Positions 13,401-28,400 of a stretch of 64,000 nt of DNA are shown one piece after another. The number at the start of each line of letters is the position of its first letter. The first letter of the stretch is position 1. The stretch comes from Chamaecyparis obtusa (Eukaryota > Streptophyta > Pinopsida > Cupressales > Cupressaceae): contig BSBK01000764.1 in NCBI GenBank assembly GCA_027943335.1, forward strand, positions 186,001-250,000. The letters are read 5' to 3'. The notes under the pieces were generated by a model, which was given only the letters and a program-made list of their open reading frames with translations, searched no databases and was not told the origin of the DNA. The position numbers and the translations under genes were made by a program.

Positions 13401-16400
13401 CTCACAGGTGAGACATCTAGAAATCTTCATGATGAGTTTTTAGCAGCCACTGATCATTGTGGAGATGATCTTGTTCTTAGGAGGACAGCCGCTAGTCCTG
13501 TTTGCACACATGATGTTGGAGACTATTTATAGGGACATGTGGATGTGCCTGTCTTAGAAGATAGTCATACTAAGTTTCAGCATCCCGAGCCTATCAAAGT
13601 TAGTGACACAGGGTCTAATTTTCAGGACAGCAGTCCATTATGTGAGCATGTTGTTGGTGTTGTGGATAGGGTGAAAGTGGAGGATGTTGTAGATACCACT
13701 ATGCATTCTTACACAATAGATGAAAGTGTTATTTTTGAGGACTACGAGGAGTATTTGAGCTCTGACAGTTCTGATGTTTTTGACAGCAGTCGCAATATGG
13801 ATTCAGTGCAGGAGACAACAGTCTTTTCTAGTATTGACGATGTGAGCATGGAGCTATCCAGTGATGACACTCAAGATGGGAGTGTTACAGATGAGTCGGG
13901 TGACATAGATTCATGCCACAGTGTAGATGATTCGCATGATGACATTGATTCATGTATGCAGTCGGAGATAGCAGACGGGTTTCAGATAGATAATGTTGAT
14001 ACTAGCATCGCGGATACCTCTGATGTTGAGAGTGAGGATGATGGGTGCTGCAGTGTTTCTAGTTTTTTATATCAGACTTTGGGTGTGGAATCAGCGTTGT
14101 CATCCGATGGTGGCGAGTTCCAAGATCCTTTTTTGCAAGGACTCACGGATGAGGATAGGGACGCATATGAGTGGCAGGAGTTTGTATCAACCAGGGCTTC
14201 CACTCTTTCGGTGGAGCTGTTAGTAGAGGTACCCAATGGTGATACCTCGTTGGTGGACATGTGTGAGGTTGATAGCACACATGAGGAAAGGGATTATGCC
14301 ATGTCTCCATTTTAAGATAGAATTTTAATAATAATTAGATAATAAAATATTATTAAATAAATAATGATAGTAAAATAATATATTCATATTAATATTAAAA
14401 TATAAAAATAAGAAATAATAATTAAATATTATTATAATATAAATAATAACATATATATAATCTATTATCAAAAAATAAGATTTAAAATAATTAAATAATA
14501 ATAAAATTACAATGAATGAATAAATGAATAAAATTTACTACAAGGGAGAATATTGTAGAAAGTATGTTGCCTTTCTAATTAGGATTTAATAATAAATGAT
14601 AATAAACATAAAAATATATAAGTAAATAAATAGTATAATATAGATTAATATAAATTAACTAAATCTAATGTAAAGTCAAGAGATATCTCACCTCTCCCAA
14701 CTGCAACTGCGACTCCTGAAGAGCCCACAGAGTGCCCTCTAAAGCCTTAGAAGTCGTTGTAGGCTCCTCGAAAAGCTCACTCACCTCCTCTTTGTCCATC
14801 AGTGCCTCATATGCCGTACTCCCCCACTCAACTAGGTGATCTCAGTCGGCTAACAACTATAAATAATCCTGTCAGCCTCACGCAAGGAATGAATCTTTGT
14901 CACGGAAAGGTAACCACCACTGTGCACATCCGTCATAGGAGCACCCCAACCATAAACAACCAACAGCTGACAAGTGGCATCAAAATGTTCGAGAGTAGAA
15001 GTAATATCTCTCTCACCAACTCTCAACTGGCTAGTCACATGATGACTCTACACAACGAGCCTCCCATGTACAATCTCAACTGCACTATCCACACTATGGA
15101 AGGAAGCTGCATCCAACAAACTCCCCTCAAGATCACCGTATCTCTGTGTACTGTCATCCGAGCACACATCTACAAACTGAGTACTAACATCGTACTCATC
15201 CTCATCTACTCCCGAGGAAGCTGTTGTTGAATCTGACTCATCACAATCCTCAGCCACCTCGTCCTCTGCACCCACCTAACAATCCAATCCTAGTACCCAT
15301 CCTCACTCACTAACAACTCAAAGTCCTCCCCCAGGGTTTGATAACTCAAGAATGACTCGTTGCAGGTAGAGTCATCCTCATGAGTCACCAAACAAGTAAC
15401 CTCATCTCTAGAAGTGGAAGCCTTGGCTGTAACAAACTTTTACCACTCATATGCTTCCCCATCTTCATCCGTGAGTCCCTATAAAAAAGGATCCTAGAAG
15501 CCACCACCACCGGATGACAAAACTGAGTCCACACCCATAGTCTGATATAAAAAACCAGAAACACTGCAGCATCCATCATCCTCACTAGGTATCCGCGATG
15601 CTAGTATCAACATCATCTATTTGAAAGCTCTCTGCTATCTCTGGTTGCATACATGAGTCAATGTCATCACATGAATCACGTACACTGTGGCATGAATCTA
15701 TGTCACCTGACTCATCTGTAACACTCCCATCATGAGTGTCATCACTAGGTAGCTCCATGCTCACATCCTCAATACAGGAAAAGACTGTTGTCTCCTACAC
15801 TGACTCCACACTGCGACTGTCGTCATAAACATCAGAGCTTTAGAGCTCATATACTCCTCGTAGTCCTCAAAGATAACACCATCATCTATGGTGTCAGAAT
15901 CCAAAGTGCTATCTACAACATCCTCCACTCTCACCCTATCCACAACATCAACAACAAGCTTGGGATGTTGAAACTCAGTACCACTATCTGTAAATGAGAT
16001 AGGCACATCCACATGTCCCTGAACAAGGTCTCCAACATCATGTGTGCAAATAGGACTAATGGCTGTCCTACTAAGAACAAGACCATCCCTGCAATGATTA
16101 GTGGCTGCTGAAAACTCATCATGAAGATTTCTAGATATCTCACCTACAAGAACATCCCGTTTCTCTTCCTGCAGTCTTCACGAGGAAGACTTTCTGAAGA
16201 AAGAAACCATAAAACTAGTTGCCCTGTCAACAGTGGCCGGATCTGCAAGTTGGGCTTTTAGCCTTTCTCGTGTTTGAGTTAATTTCTCCATTTCATTTTC
16301 CAAGGCAATTGATTGTTTCTTGACCCGTGTCACACTGCTCAACTGGTTTCCATATTTACTTGGTTTTCTATATTTATCCATGGCTGAAAAATAAAGCTAA

Positions 16401-19400
16401 AGTGTTGGCCACTCCAAACAAATGTGTGAGCTCAATAATTTTCAACCCAACAGGATGGCAGGAAACCGCTCTGATACCACTGTAAGAGCCCTATTGGCTC
16501 TTTACTCAAACAATGCTAAAGATAATATTTATTTCTTTTGTTTGGCATTGTTTTGCAATTTTTAAAAGGTTTCCAACATATGGGTATGCAGCTGAAATTC
16601 TAAAATGGCTTTAAGAACACAATTCCAAATTCAGAACATTAATTCTAGTTGCATTGTTTCTTGTCTAAACATTTCAAATTAATTACTATTGAATAACTAA
16701 GAGCAAAATATCATTGCACCTGATTTTATTGCTCATACATCTGCGACTGACATACATAAATCATTGCATACAAGAAATCACAGCCGCCTTGATTGATCAC
16801 TTGTGAAGCCCAAAATGGAAAACCTTGCCCAATGCTCACCAATCATATCTACTCTTCTCAATATATTGAGGTTTACGCGTGAATGCCAAACCCAATAGTT
16901 TTTAACACCACAAGTACAACCTTCAACCGAGGCAAATGCTCACGCCATAAATCATTTCATTAGCTTTAATAAAATTATACTAATTTATCAACCTCTTCAA
17001 AGCCACAGAAAAATAATAGTTCATCGAAAAGTTCATAAACATTTTACCAAATATAACTTGCTTCCACTTTAGAGGAATTGATTAATTTAAGAATGGGACC
17101 CAAATCAAAATATTGTGGCAATACATAAAAAACCTCAAAGTAATGGCATCAACAATTTCCATATATTAAAATAATAGCAAAAAATGTATTTCTTACTTTC
17201 CACAGCTTCTAAACATTAATGGCTTAATAAAAGATTACTTCCAACAATAATAATATATCCTACAACTCTCAAAAATGAATTTATTCTTCCTTCACCCTGA
17301 ATGATTTATTTTGAAAATCACTTGTAACATCTTTATTTCAAAAAATGATAAATACCTATACTTTGTTCTACAATGTTGTTTGTAAAGCTTCATCCATTAA
17401 TATGCATGTGAGAATGATCTCCTTTAATATCATTATTTTCCCATTTCAACTAGTTCCCGTAAAGTTATGATTATAAACTGACATTAATTAATTTTATCCT
17501 AAAGTCAATTAATTATTAATAATATTACCTTTTAATATAATTTTTAGGTAATAATATTAAATAATGAATTTTAATTCCTTTTCCTCTTTAAATCTTTAGA
17601 AATAAAATGCGACACTAAAGCATGCATGAGTGGACATCTCCTTGTCATAGATTGAATACAAGCTCTTAGTCTCCTTGAGTAATTGGCTCTCAAATGCAAT
17701 GGGGTGACCATTCTACATCGACACTACTCCAATGCCTTCCCTTGATGTGTCGCATTTGAGGACAAATGGTTGACAGAAGTTAGGCAACGCCAAAATCAAG
17801 CACGTACTCAAAGTCACCAACTTGTCAAAGCTTGTTCTGCCTCCTCTGTACAACAAAAGGCACCCCTCTTCGTGAGGTTGGTCAATGGGGCTCCAAGAAG
17901 TGAGAATCCCGTAACAAATCTACTATAGTAGTTTCACAGACCAAACAACCCTCGCAACTCCGTGAGTGTCCTCAGGGGTGGCCAGTTAAATATTGCTTGT
18001 ATCTTCTCATGGTGCACTTGCACTCCATGTGCAGTAATGATGTGGCCCAAGTATGGAATCTTTGTCATGTTGAACTCACACTTGGACTTCTTTGCAAACA
18101 AGAATTGTGCCTCCATAATCCCAAAACCTCATCCAAGTGTCTCAAATGTTTTTCCACATCTTATTGCATGTGTCTATGTCATCAAAGAATGCCAATAGAC
18201 ACTTCCACAATTGCTTGTTGAAGATGTGTTTCACACAAGACAAAAAGTAGTAGGCACATTGTTCAAACCAAAAGGCATGACCAAGAGCTCATGGTGACCA
18301 GTGGCATGGGGAGGTTGTCTTGAGAATATCTTGCTCCCTCACTCAAATCTAGTGGTATCTCGAACTGAGATCAATCTTTGACAAGCAGAATGACCCCATG
18401 AAGCTTATCCAACAACTCATTTATTCACAGGATGGGGTACCAATTCTTGATTATCTTTTTGTTCAGGGCCCAATAGTCGATACACATCCTGAGAGTCCCA
18501 TACCTCTTCACCAATACTGCTGAAGATGCAAACGGGCTTGAGCTAGGCCTGATGTGTCCTACGTCAACAAGCTCATGAATCGCCTTTCTATCTTATCCTT
18601 GAACTTCTTGGGATGATGGTAAGCAGTCATGATGACTAGTTTGGCTCCCTCCTCCAGCTCTATCATGTGCTCAAAGCCTTTGTTCAGTGGTACCATTGGG
18701 GGAATGTCATTGAAAATCAAACTCTGCCCAAAATTGAGTGTAGTTCATCATCAAGGTAATGTGTATGCTAGCCAACCAAGGGTTTGGATGAAGCCAAACA
18801 TTGTGCAGCACATACCACAACATCATGTCTAAAAATTGCCTCCATGCACTTCACTAAAACCACTCTAGGCCCACCATTGGACATTCCTCACAAACCCACC
18901 TTCTTCCCATCAACCTTGAATGAGAACTTTCAATGCTTGAAAATCAGGATGTATTTGTCGAGCCTCCATCCACTAAATGCCCAAAATGCATTTGTATCAT
19001 CCAAGTTTACCACAAAGAAGTCATATGTGCTTGTATAGTTCCCCGAGGTGATGCTCATCTATGGTACCAAATGTATGTAGGGTAGGAATTGGCCTCCTGC
19101 AACCTTGACCTCAAATCCCTCATTCTCAACTATGTGCAATCCTCTCTTTGCAAAGGTATTGATGAAATTGATTGTAGCCCCACTGTCAAGCACAATGATG
19201 ACTCGGTGTACCTGTAGAGTACCACAAACCAAAAATACAATGCAACATGAAGTGTTGGAAAGGGAGAAATGGTACCTCCTTTACTCAAGAGTATAGCAAT
19301 CTTCTCTATATGTGGTGGCTCCTCATCATGCTCCTCAGAATCCTCACCCTCCTCGCTATCAAACACCACCTCAATGTAATGCATCTTTCCCTTGCCATGG

Positions 19401-22400
19401 CATGTATGACCCAACTCCCATGGCTCCTTGTACCTAAAACAAAGTTTCCTCCTTAGATCTTGTCAAGTCGCATCATCCATTGCAGTCTTCTTCTAAATTG
19501 GCTTCATGCCTTTGTCCTTGTGTATGATGGGTGCCTTAGGGTGAGTTTGATTCTTTGAGGTCGATGTAGACATTTTACCAGCCTTCTTGATTGTCTTTGT
19601 GAGTGTGCTAAGGCTTAGGGCCTTGACCTAACCCTTCAAAAGATCCATCACTCCATCCATGAAAAGTGCTATCAATCTCCTCTCTGAAATATGAGTCACT
19701 AAAACAGAGAGCTTTGGAACTCAGTAATATGCTATCCATGGATCCTCCTTGCCTCAATTGTGGCAACTCCTTGAAATTGAGTTCGAGGTCCTTCCCATCG
19801 AATCTCTCAATGAGACTCTTTGTGAATTCATATAGGGTGTGATTTCATCATACCCTAATGTAACCATCCCATGGTGCCACCATTTGTGAGCAATTGTTAG
19901 AATAACTGAGAGGGGGGTGAATCAGTTATCCACTGTCCCAAATACAAAATGTATATCCAAAAACAATTTAAACAAATTTCTGCAGCTCAGTAACATATAG
20001 AAGTAAATTGTCTATACTTTTACCGATTACCAGTTAATAACATATAGTAACTACCGATCAAATCTAATATGCAACAAGTATGATATCCAACAATCATCAC
20101 AATCAACACATAACACGAGATTTAACATGAAAACCCTGTAAAGGGAAAAACCAACTGGGACCGGCAACCCAAAAATTGCTCACTCTTCTAAAGTGAGGTC
20201 GATGAAGACCCAACCCTGTTAAAGGTTACAAAACACACTGTAAGGTGTGACCTTGTTAGAGGATTTAACACTTACCGTTATCGTCCAACCAGCATTCACT
20301 ATGGGGTTGACAGGACAACAAATGTGCATTCTATGAATGACATTACAAGACTTTCAAGTCTACTCGGTTAAGAGATTTATCTGAATACAATGCTTAAACT
20401 GTAACAGCAGTTGATCTGATTACAATACAACTTGATTTGCAGATGTACAGATCTATATTATGCTCAATCAAATCTCTGATCAATATATCAATTCTATTTC
20501 AACAATATTCAATAACTTACTATCTCTCGGTTATAGCTTTCTGACGCTCGGTAATCGCTGCAATTCGGTTCTCCTTAACCAGTTTCATCAGGCATGCATG
20601 AAGCTTGTTCACGCGATATCTCTGTAGTATCCTTTCCTTCGACATAAGTTTCATAATGAAACCCTAGTCTCTTAAATAGACAAGTAAACCATTTTCTTTT
20701 CATCCATCAGATTTTGTCACTTAATCTCCTTCGTTGGTTTTTGCCGCTTAAACCTTCCTCGGCTGATGTGTCAGTAACACGTTTCAAATTTGTCCTTTAG
20801 ATCTTCCTTGAATTTTGCTAGTCGTTGATCTCGTAACAAAATTTATATTTTCACTCCAATCATGAGGTACTTTCCAGCTCATCAACTTATGTCGGCTAAA
20901 CAAATCAATTCGTTCTTTTGTTCATTCTCGGTTAACAAAGAAATGCGTCGGTGAACACAAGCTCGGTTTATACTGTGCTCGGTATACACTACACTGCTCA
21001 GTGTATACTAGAATGCTTCATTAACCAACAACACTGCTTTGTAACATTTTGCTCCCAACTTCATAAAAGATTAATGCAACATAATCACGTCAACAATATG
21101 AAGTCATAGAGTCATCAATAAGTTACCAAAGGTATTCCTTATCCTCATCTGTCATATCCATCTTTCTCCATGTAGATATCTCGGTTCTTCATCTTTCTCT
21201 TCTCTTCTACAGATGTGTTAAATGTTTGCAACTCCATGATAAGTACTGTCAAAGCTAGTTGACATCAATGACAACATAAAACTGATTCAATTATCTTACA
21301 TAACATTTCAGTGCTCGGTGATCTCTAATCACTTGAAGTTCTTCAATCAAGTTAGTTTATCAATCTCTCTCTTTGGCATTGATGGCAACTCAAGCGATAT
21401 AAAGTATACCATACACATACCAAACATGTATTCTACAACTCTGTAAACAAATGTTGTAGCTCGGTAAGCTCTACCTTAGCTTAATATGTTTAATCACTAC
21501 GTTACGTAACAGCATTGCAATGTGCAGACTATCTTCTGCAGATATGATCTTTACTAGCTCTCAGCTTCCTTCTATTTATCTCTCCTTGTATCTTTTCAGA
21601 TTTTCTCTCCCTAAGATAGATGTTCCAATATTCTCCTCGGTTATCATATTGTTTATCTCTCCCTTTGACAACAATGCCAAAGAAGCAAATAAACATACAG
21701 CTCTGTAGTAGCCATGTAACTCACTGTTGTCCGGAGCATTCTCTATATCTCAATATACTGTTATGCAAATTTGTTCCAATTCTTCACTTTAGACAAAAAT
21801 CCAAAGTGTGAACTATGTTGCATCAACATGAATGATCTTCTGATAAGATTAGGCTAATGCAACCTCCAGATCACATTAGTGACCGGTAGACAAGGGACGG
21901 ACCCCAAGTCTAGTCCTCAAGTATACAAATGTATCTTTCGATAGAGGCTTTGTAAATATGTCTGCAAGTTGCTCTTTAGATGTAACAAATTCTAGCTTCA
22001 CTTGCTTCTCCTGCACTTGTTCTCTTAAGTAGTGATACTTGATAGATATGTGCTTTGTTTTAGAGTGCATCACTAGATTCTTTGAAATGTTTATAGCGCT
22101 AGTGTTATCACAGTATATAATCGTCGGCTCAATGATTATCTCATTCATTCCTTCTAACACTTGCTTAATATATGCAATATTTGAACAGTTTGTAGCAGCA
22201 GCAACATACTCTGCTTCGGCTGTAGACTGGGAAATACAAGACTGCTTCTTACTTGTCCAGGTAACAAGTCTTTCACTGAAGAAAAATGCTCCTCTAGTTG
22301 TGCTTTTTCTGTCATCCACATTTCCAGCCCAATCACATCAGTGTATACTTTAAGTTCAAACTTGCCTTCCTTAGGATACCATAACCCATAATCCTTTGTT

Positions 22401-25400
22401 TTCTTTAGGTATCTTAAGATTCTCTTTGTAGCAATCATGTGTGACTCCCTAGGATTTGCAAAACATCTTGCAACAATCCCCACAGCATGTGCTATATCTG
22501 GTCTACTGTGTACTACATACATTAACTTACCAATCATTGATCGGTACAGTGTCTGGTTCATCTCTATAGTTTCATCTTCTTTAGTCAATTTGCAACCTGT
22601 GACCATTGGTGTTCCAACTGGTTTAGCATCTTCCATGCCAAATGTTTTCAGTATTTCCTTTATATACTTGGATTGTGTGATGAATATCCCATCACTCTGT
22701 TCAATCACTTGCAGTCCTAGAAAGAACTTAATCTCTCCAAACATAGACATTTCGAACTCTTTTCTCATCTCATTAGCAAAGGATTTACATATGTGATCTT
22801 GACCTCCAAAGATAATATCATCCACAAATATCTCAGTAATTAGAATAGTATCATCAGTATCTCCTTTCATATACAAATTGTTGTTCTCACTAGTTCTAAC
22901 AAATCCAATACTTAAAAAAATAAGTATGCAGCCTTTCATACCAGGCTCTCAGTCCTTGCTTCAAACCATACAAAAGCTTTATGTAATCTACATACCATGT
23001 CTTTCTTGTCTGGATCAACAAACCCTTTTGGTTGTTCTATGTAGACTTTTTCTTCAAGTATCCCATTCAGAAATGCAGACTTAACGTCCATTTGATAAAC
23101 TTTAAATTTCTTATGTGTTGCATAAGCCAGTAACATTCGAACTCCTTCTAGTCTAGCAACAGGTGCAAAGGTCTCACCATAGTCAATTTCTTCCTCCTGT
23201 ACATACCCCTTGCAAACTAGTCTGGCTTTATTCCTTGTAACCTCTCCATTTTCATTCAGCTTTTTTCTGAAGATCCACTTAGTACCAATAACACTCTTAT
23301 CCTTAGGTCTAGGTACTAAGGTCCATGTCTTGTTTTTCTCTATCTGTTCAATCTCTTCATTCATTGCATTTATCCATTCTTCATTCTCCAATGCAACTTT
23401 AACATTTTTCGGTTCATATTCACAAACTAAGCATGTACCTTGTCTTGACTTACTGCTTGTTTGTATGCCAGCTTGCTTGTCGCCAATAATTTGGTTCTCA
23501 GGATGATGTCTTCTGACAAATCTTGCCAGTATCCAATCTCTTCTTTCTTGTTCATCCTGTTCAGGTTCATTTGCTTGCTCGTTAGGCCCTTTCTGCTCGT
23601 TGGTTTCTCTTTCTTGTTCCTCAGTGTTGTCCTGTTGACCGGTTGTCACTGTCTACGGCTTCGGTAGATACTCTGGATGCTCAATGTATGTGAATCTATC
23701 GTAGTCTTCCAGTTCCTTTGTGCTTTCTTTTGCATTCTTGTCATCAAACTCAACCTTGACATTAGCACTTTCTATCATTTTATTAGTAACTTTATTTAGA
23801 CACTTATATGCTTTGCTTTTAGTGGAATAACCAAGAAATATCCCTTCATCACCTTTTGAGTCAAACTTTCCATTTCTTTCATCTTTCAGAATAAAGCATT
23901 TACTTCCAAAAACTCTGAAATAACTTACAATGGGTTTGTGTCCAAACCATAACTCATAGGGTCTTTTGTTAGTGTCGTTCAACTGTACTTGGTTCAAAAC
24001 ATAAACAGCTGTGCTAACTGCCTCTCTCTAGTATGTCTGTGCAACATTTTTCTCTATCATCAGTGTTCTTGCACAGTCAACTATTGACCTATTCCTCCTT
24101 TCAACAATGCCATTTTGCTGAGGTGTTCTCAGTGCAGAGACCTGTCTTTTAATACCATGCTCATTACAAAAGTTAGTAAATTCATCAGAAATAAATTCAC
24201 CACCTCGGTCAGATCTTAAGCATTTCAATTATTTACCAGTCTCTTTCTCTACTTTTGCTTTATACCACTTGAACATCTTAAATGTCTCTGATTTTTCTTT
24301 CAAGAACATGACAGTCATTAATCTAGTATAGTCATCAACAAAAAGAATGAAATATCTATCACCATAATAACTCTGAGTTCTCATAGGACCACATAGGTCG
24401 ATGTGAACTAACTCAAGTATTTTCTTTGTTGAGTAATCTTTGCTTTTGAAACTAGATTTTGTCATTTTACCTTTATGACACTCATGACACGTAACATGAT
24501 CAAGCTTAGATAAGTTAGGCAGACCTCTAACCTTTTTCCTTTTGCTGATTTTAATCATGTTATCAAAGTTCACATGACATAACCTTTTATGCCATAACCA
24601 AGCATCTTCATTTTTCATCATTAAACAAGAAGACTCATCATTGTTAAGACAAAACAAGTTACCTTTCGATTGTGCTCCATTTCCAACAAGTCTTCCTCCA
24701 TCACCAAATATTTTTACTTTCTTGCTCTCAAAAGCAACTCGGTGACCTGAATTATTCAGTTGTGCCACACTTAGCAAATTATAGTTTAGTCCTTCTACCC
24801 AATAAGCATTATCACATTGGATTCTATCATTTATCAGCAAGGATCCCTTTCCTCTAACCATGCAAGGTGTATCATTACCCATTTTTTCAGATCTTCCATT
24901 ATATTGCTCAAGATGATTAAAATTTTCTTCATCACCAGTCATGTGATGTGTACAGCCACTATCTATGATCCATGTATCATTTTTATTAACCTTAAAAATC
25001 AGTGTTGTTTCTACATACTTTTCTTCTTCCTCAGAATCATCCTTCATAGCAACAAATACTACCTCTACATCATCATCTGAATCAGTTTCTGATTCATTTT
25101 CTTCTGCAATGTAACATACCCTTTTGCCTTTGTCGTTATTGTCTCAATTGTCTCTATTGTAGCATCGGTAACTTCTGTTGTCTCTTCTCCCATAGCTTCC
25201 TTCACTAGATCGGTCCTTGTTTCTGTCATCTTCCTTCCTGTTTGGACATCTAGCAACAATATGACCAACTTCTTTGCAGTTAAAACATGCTAAAGGTAAT
25301 TTGCCTCTATATCTACCTTTTCCTTTAGGTAATCTCCTGGCCATAAGAGCTTCATCAAGTTCATCATCAGTATTGCTATCACTATCATCCTTATTATTTC

Positions 25401-28400
25401 TACTACTAGACTTACCAATCTTCAGAGAAGTCATAAAAGCAGATTCAACAGTCGGTACAACCCTATTATCATAGTTGTTCAGTTCAAAAGTTGTTAGCTT
25501 TCCAATCAGATTATCAAGAGTAAGAGTACTGTTAGGTGTTGACCTATTTTCATGAATTGCAAATATTCTGATGGCATAAATAGGCAATAAAGTCCTTAGA
25601 ATTTTGCTTGCCACAGTGTCTTCATCAATAACTCCATCAGATGCTCTAATAGCACGAACTACCTCCTTTATTCTGTTTGTGTATTACACAATGTTTTCTC
25701 CTTCTTTCATCTTCATATCATCGAATCTTCCTCTTAAACTTTCGGCTCTGGCTCTCTTGACATTTGTATCACCACTATAAACTTGAGCAAGTTTATCCCA
25801 CATATCTTTAGCAGTAATGCAATCTTTAATATCTTCAAACTCGGCATCTGTCAGAGCAATAGCAATCTCCATCATAGTAATGTTATGCTCATGTCTATCT
25901 CTTAGTTGATCTAGAGTCAAAGGTCCAGTGGGCGGTGCAATGTAGCCATTCTCTAATAGTGTGAGGGCAGAATTCCCAATTCCAGATATATGCAGTTTCA
26001 TTCGGCTTTGCCATATTGTAAAGTTATCCTTGTTCAGCTTTGGCACATCCCTCTTATACATTTTTTGATCTTTATGCTAAAGTCCTTGAAACTCTGTTCC
26101 AAGCAACCAACGTGCTCTGATACCAATTGTTAGAACAACTGAGAGGGGGGTGAATCAGTTATCCACTGTCCCAAATACAAAATGTATATCCAAAAACAAT
26201 TTAAACAAATTTCTGCAACTCGGTAACATATAGAAGTAAACTGTCTGTACTTTTACCGATTACCAGTTAATAACATATAGTAACTACCGATCAAATCTAA
26301 TATGCAACATGTAAAGTATGATATCCAACAATCATCACAATCAACACATAACACGAGATTTAATGCAAAAACCTTGTAAAGGGAAAAACCACCTAGGATC
26401 GGCAACCCAAAAATTGTTCACTCTTCTGACGTGAGGTCGGTGAAGACCCAACCCTATTAAAGCTTACAAAACACACTGTAAGGTGTGACCTTGTTAGAAG
26501 ATTTAACACTAACCATTATCGTCCAACCAACATTCACTGTGGGGTTGACAGGATAACAAATGTGCATTCTATGAATGACATTAAAAGACTTTCAAGTCTA
26601 CTCGGTTAAGAGATTTATCTGATTACAATGATTAAACTATAACAACAGTTGATTTGATTACAATACAACTTGATTTGCAGCTGTACAGATCTATATTATG
26701 CTCAATCAAATCTCTGATCAATATATCAATTCTGTTTCAACAATATTCATTAACTTACTATCTCTCGATTATAGCTTTCTAACACTCGGTAATCTCTGCA
26801 GTTCAGTTCTCCTTAAATAGTTTCATCAGGCATGCATGAAGTTTGTTCACGCGATATGTCTGTAGTATCCTTTCCTCCGGAATAAGTTTCATAATGAAAC
26901 TGTAGTCTCTTAAATAGACAAGTAAACCGTTTTCTTTTCATCCATCAGATTTTGCCGCTTAATCTCCTTCGTTGGTTTTTGCCACTTAAACCTTCCTCGG
27001 TTGATGTGTCAATAACACGTTTCAAATCTGTCCTTTAGATCTTCCTTGAATTTTGCTAGCCGTTGACCTCGTAACAAACTTTATCTTTTCACTCCAATCA
27101 TGAGGTACTTTCCACCTCATCAACTTTTGTCGGCTAAACAAATCAATTCGTTCTTTTGTTCCTTCGCGGTTAACAAAGAAATGCGTTGGTGAACACAAGC
27201 TCGGTTTATACTGTGCTTGGTGTACACTACACTGCTCGGTGCTTCATTAACCAACAACACTGCTTTGTAGCATTTTGCTCCCAACTTCATAAAAGATTAA
27301 TGCAACATAATCAAGTCAACAATATGAAGTCATAGACTCATCAATAAGTTACCAAAGGTATTCCTTATCCTCATCTGTCATATCCATCTTTCTCCATGTA
27401 GATATCTCGGTTCTTCATCTTTCTCTTCTCTTCTACAAATGTGTCAGATGTTTGCAACTCCATGATAAGTACTGTCAAAGCTAGTTGACATCAATGACAA
27501 CATAAAACTGATTCAATTATCTTACATAACATTTCAGAGCTCGGTGATCTCTAATCACTTGAAGTTCTTCAATCAGGTTCTCAATCAGTTGTAGTTCATC
27601 AGCAATACCATCAAGGTGTAGCACTAGATACTTGATCACTTAATCTTCAAGCATTGGATTGGGCTGAAAATATGTGTCCCCCTTTTGCACCCAACCTCAT
27701 GCTATTGATCTTCCAGATCTGAAGCAAGTGTAGCAATCTTCTCTGCATGTGGTGGCTCCTCATCATGCTCTTTAGATTCCTCACCCTCCTCACTATCGGA
27801 CACCACCTCAATGTAATGGATCTTTCCCTGGCCAAAGCATGTATGACCCAGCTCCCATGGCTCCTTGTAGCTGAAACAAAGTTTCCTCCTTAGATCTTGT
27901 CAGGTCACATCATCAATTGGAGTCTTCTTCTAAAATGGCCTTATGCCTTTGTCCTTCTATATGATGGGTGCCTTAGGGTGAGTTTGATTCTTAGAGGTTG
28001 ATGTAGACATTTTACAAGCCTTTTTGATTGCCTTTGTGAGTGTGCTAGGGCTTAGGTCCTTGAACCAACCCTTCAAAAGATCCATCACTCCATCCATGAA
28101 AAGTGCTATCAATCTCCTCTCTAATATATGAGTCACTAAAACAGAGAGCTTTGGAAGTCAATAATATGGCTATCTGTGGATCCTCCTTGCCTCAATTGTG
28201 CCAACTCCTTGAAATTGAGTTCTAGGTCCTTCCCATCAAATCTCTCAATAAGACTCTCTGTGAAGTCATATAGGGTGTGATTTGATCATGCCCTAATGTA
28301 ACCATCCCATGGTGCCACCATTTGTGAGCAATACCATCAAGGTGTAGTGCTACATACTTGATCGCTTAATCTTCAAGCATTGGATTGAGCTGAAAATATG

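Larger units (their letters stand above)
12255..14315 (+). mobile_element. Partial LTR element with acidic-protein gene, plus orientation
   Basis: It consists of LTR 12255-13073, a primer site at 13075 and an acidic open reading frame to 14315, and it stops there without a 3' LTR. It belongs to the same family as 36144-43819 by protein similarity ([11 protein letters not shown]). It faces a second partial copy on the other strand (14690-17614). Confidence 0.75.
19890..27606 (-). mobile_element. Ty1/copia retrotransposon, nearly complete, TSD gcaat
   Basis: The element spans 19895-27601 (7.7 kb) with LTRs at 19895-21362 and 26128-27601, flanked by gcaat at 19890-19894 and 27602-27606. The interior has primer site, gag, protease, integrase, RT and RNase H in copia order on the minus strand, and a polypurine tract. 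The second gag copy at 28316-28350 shows the uninterrupted target (gagcaataccatcaagg), which confirms the insertion borders. Several stops and frameshifts make it non-autonomous now. Confidence 0.95.

Noticed and set aside
22437..22796. Plus-strand frame of 119 codons
   Set aside because: It is the antisense shadow of copia reverse transcriptase and RNase H on the minus strand.
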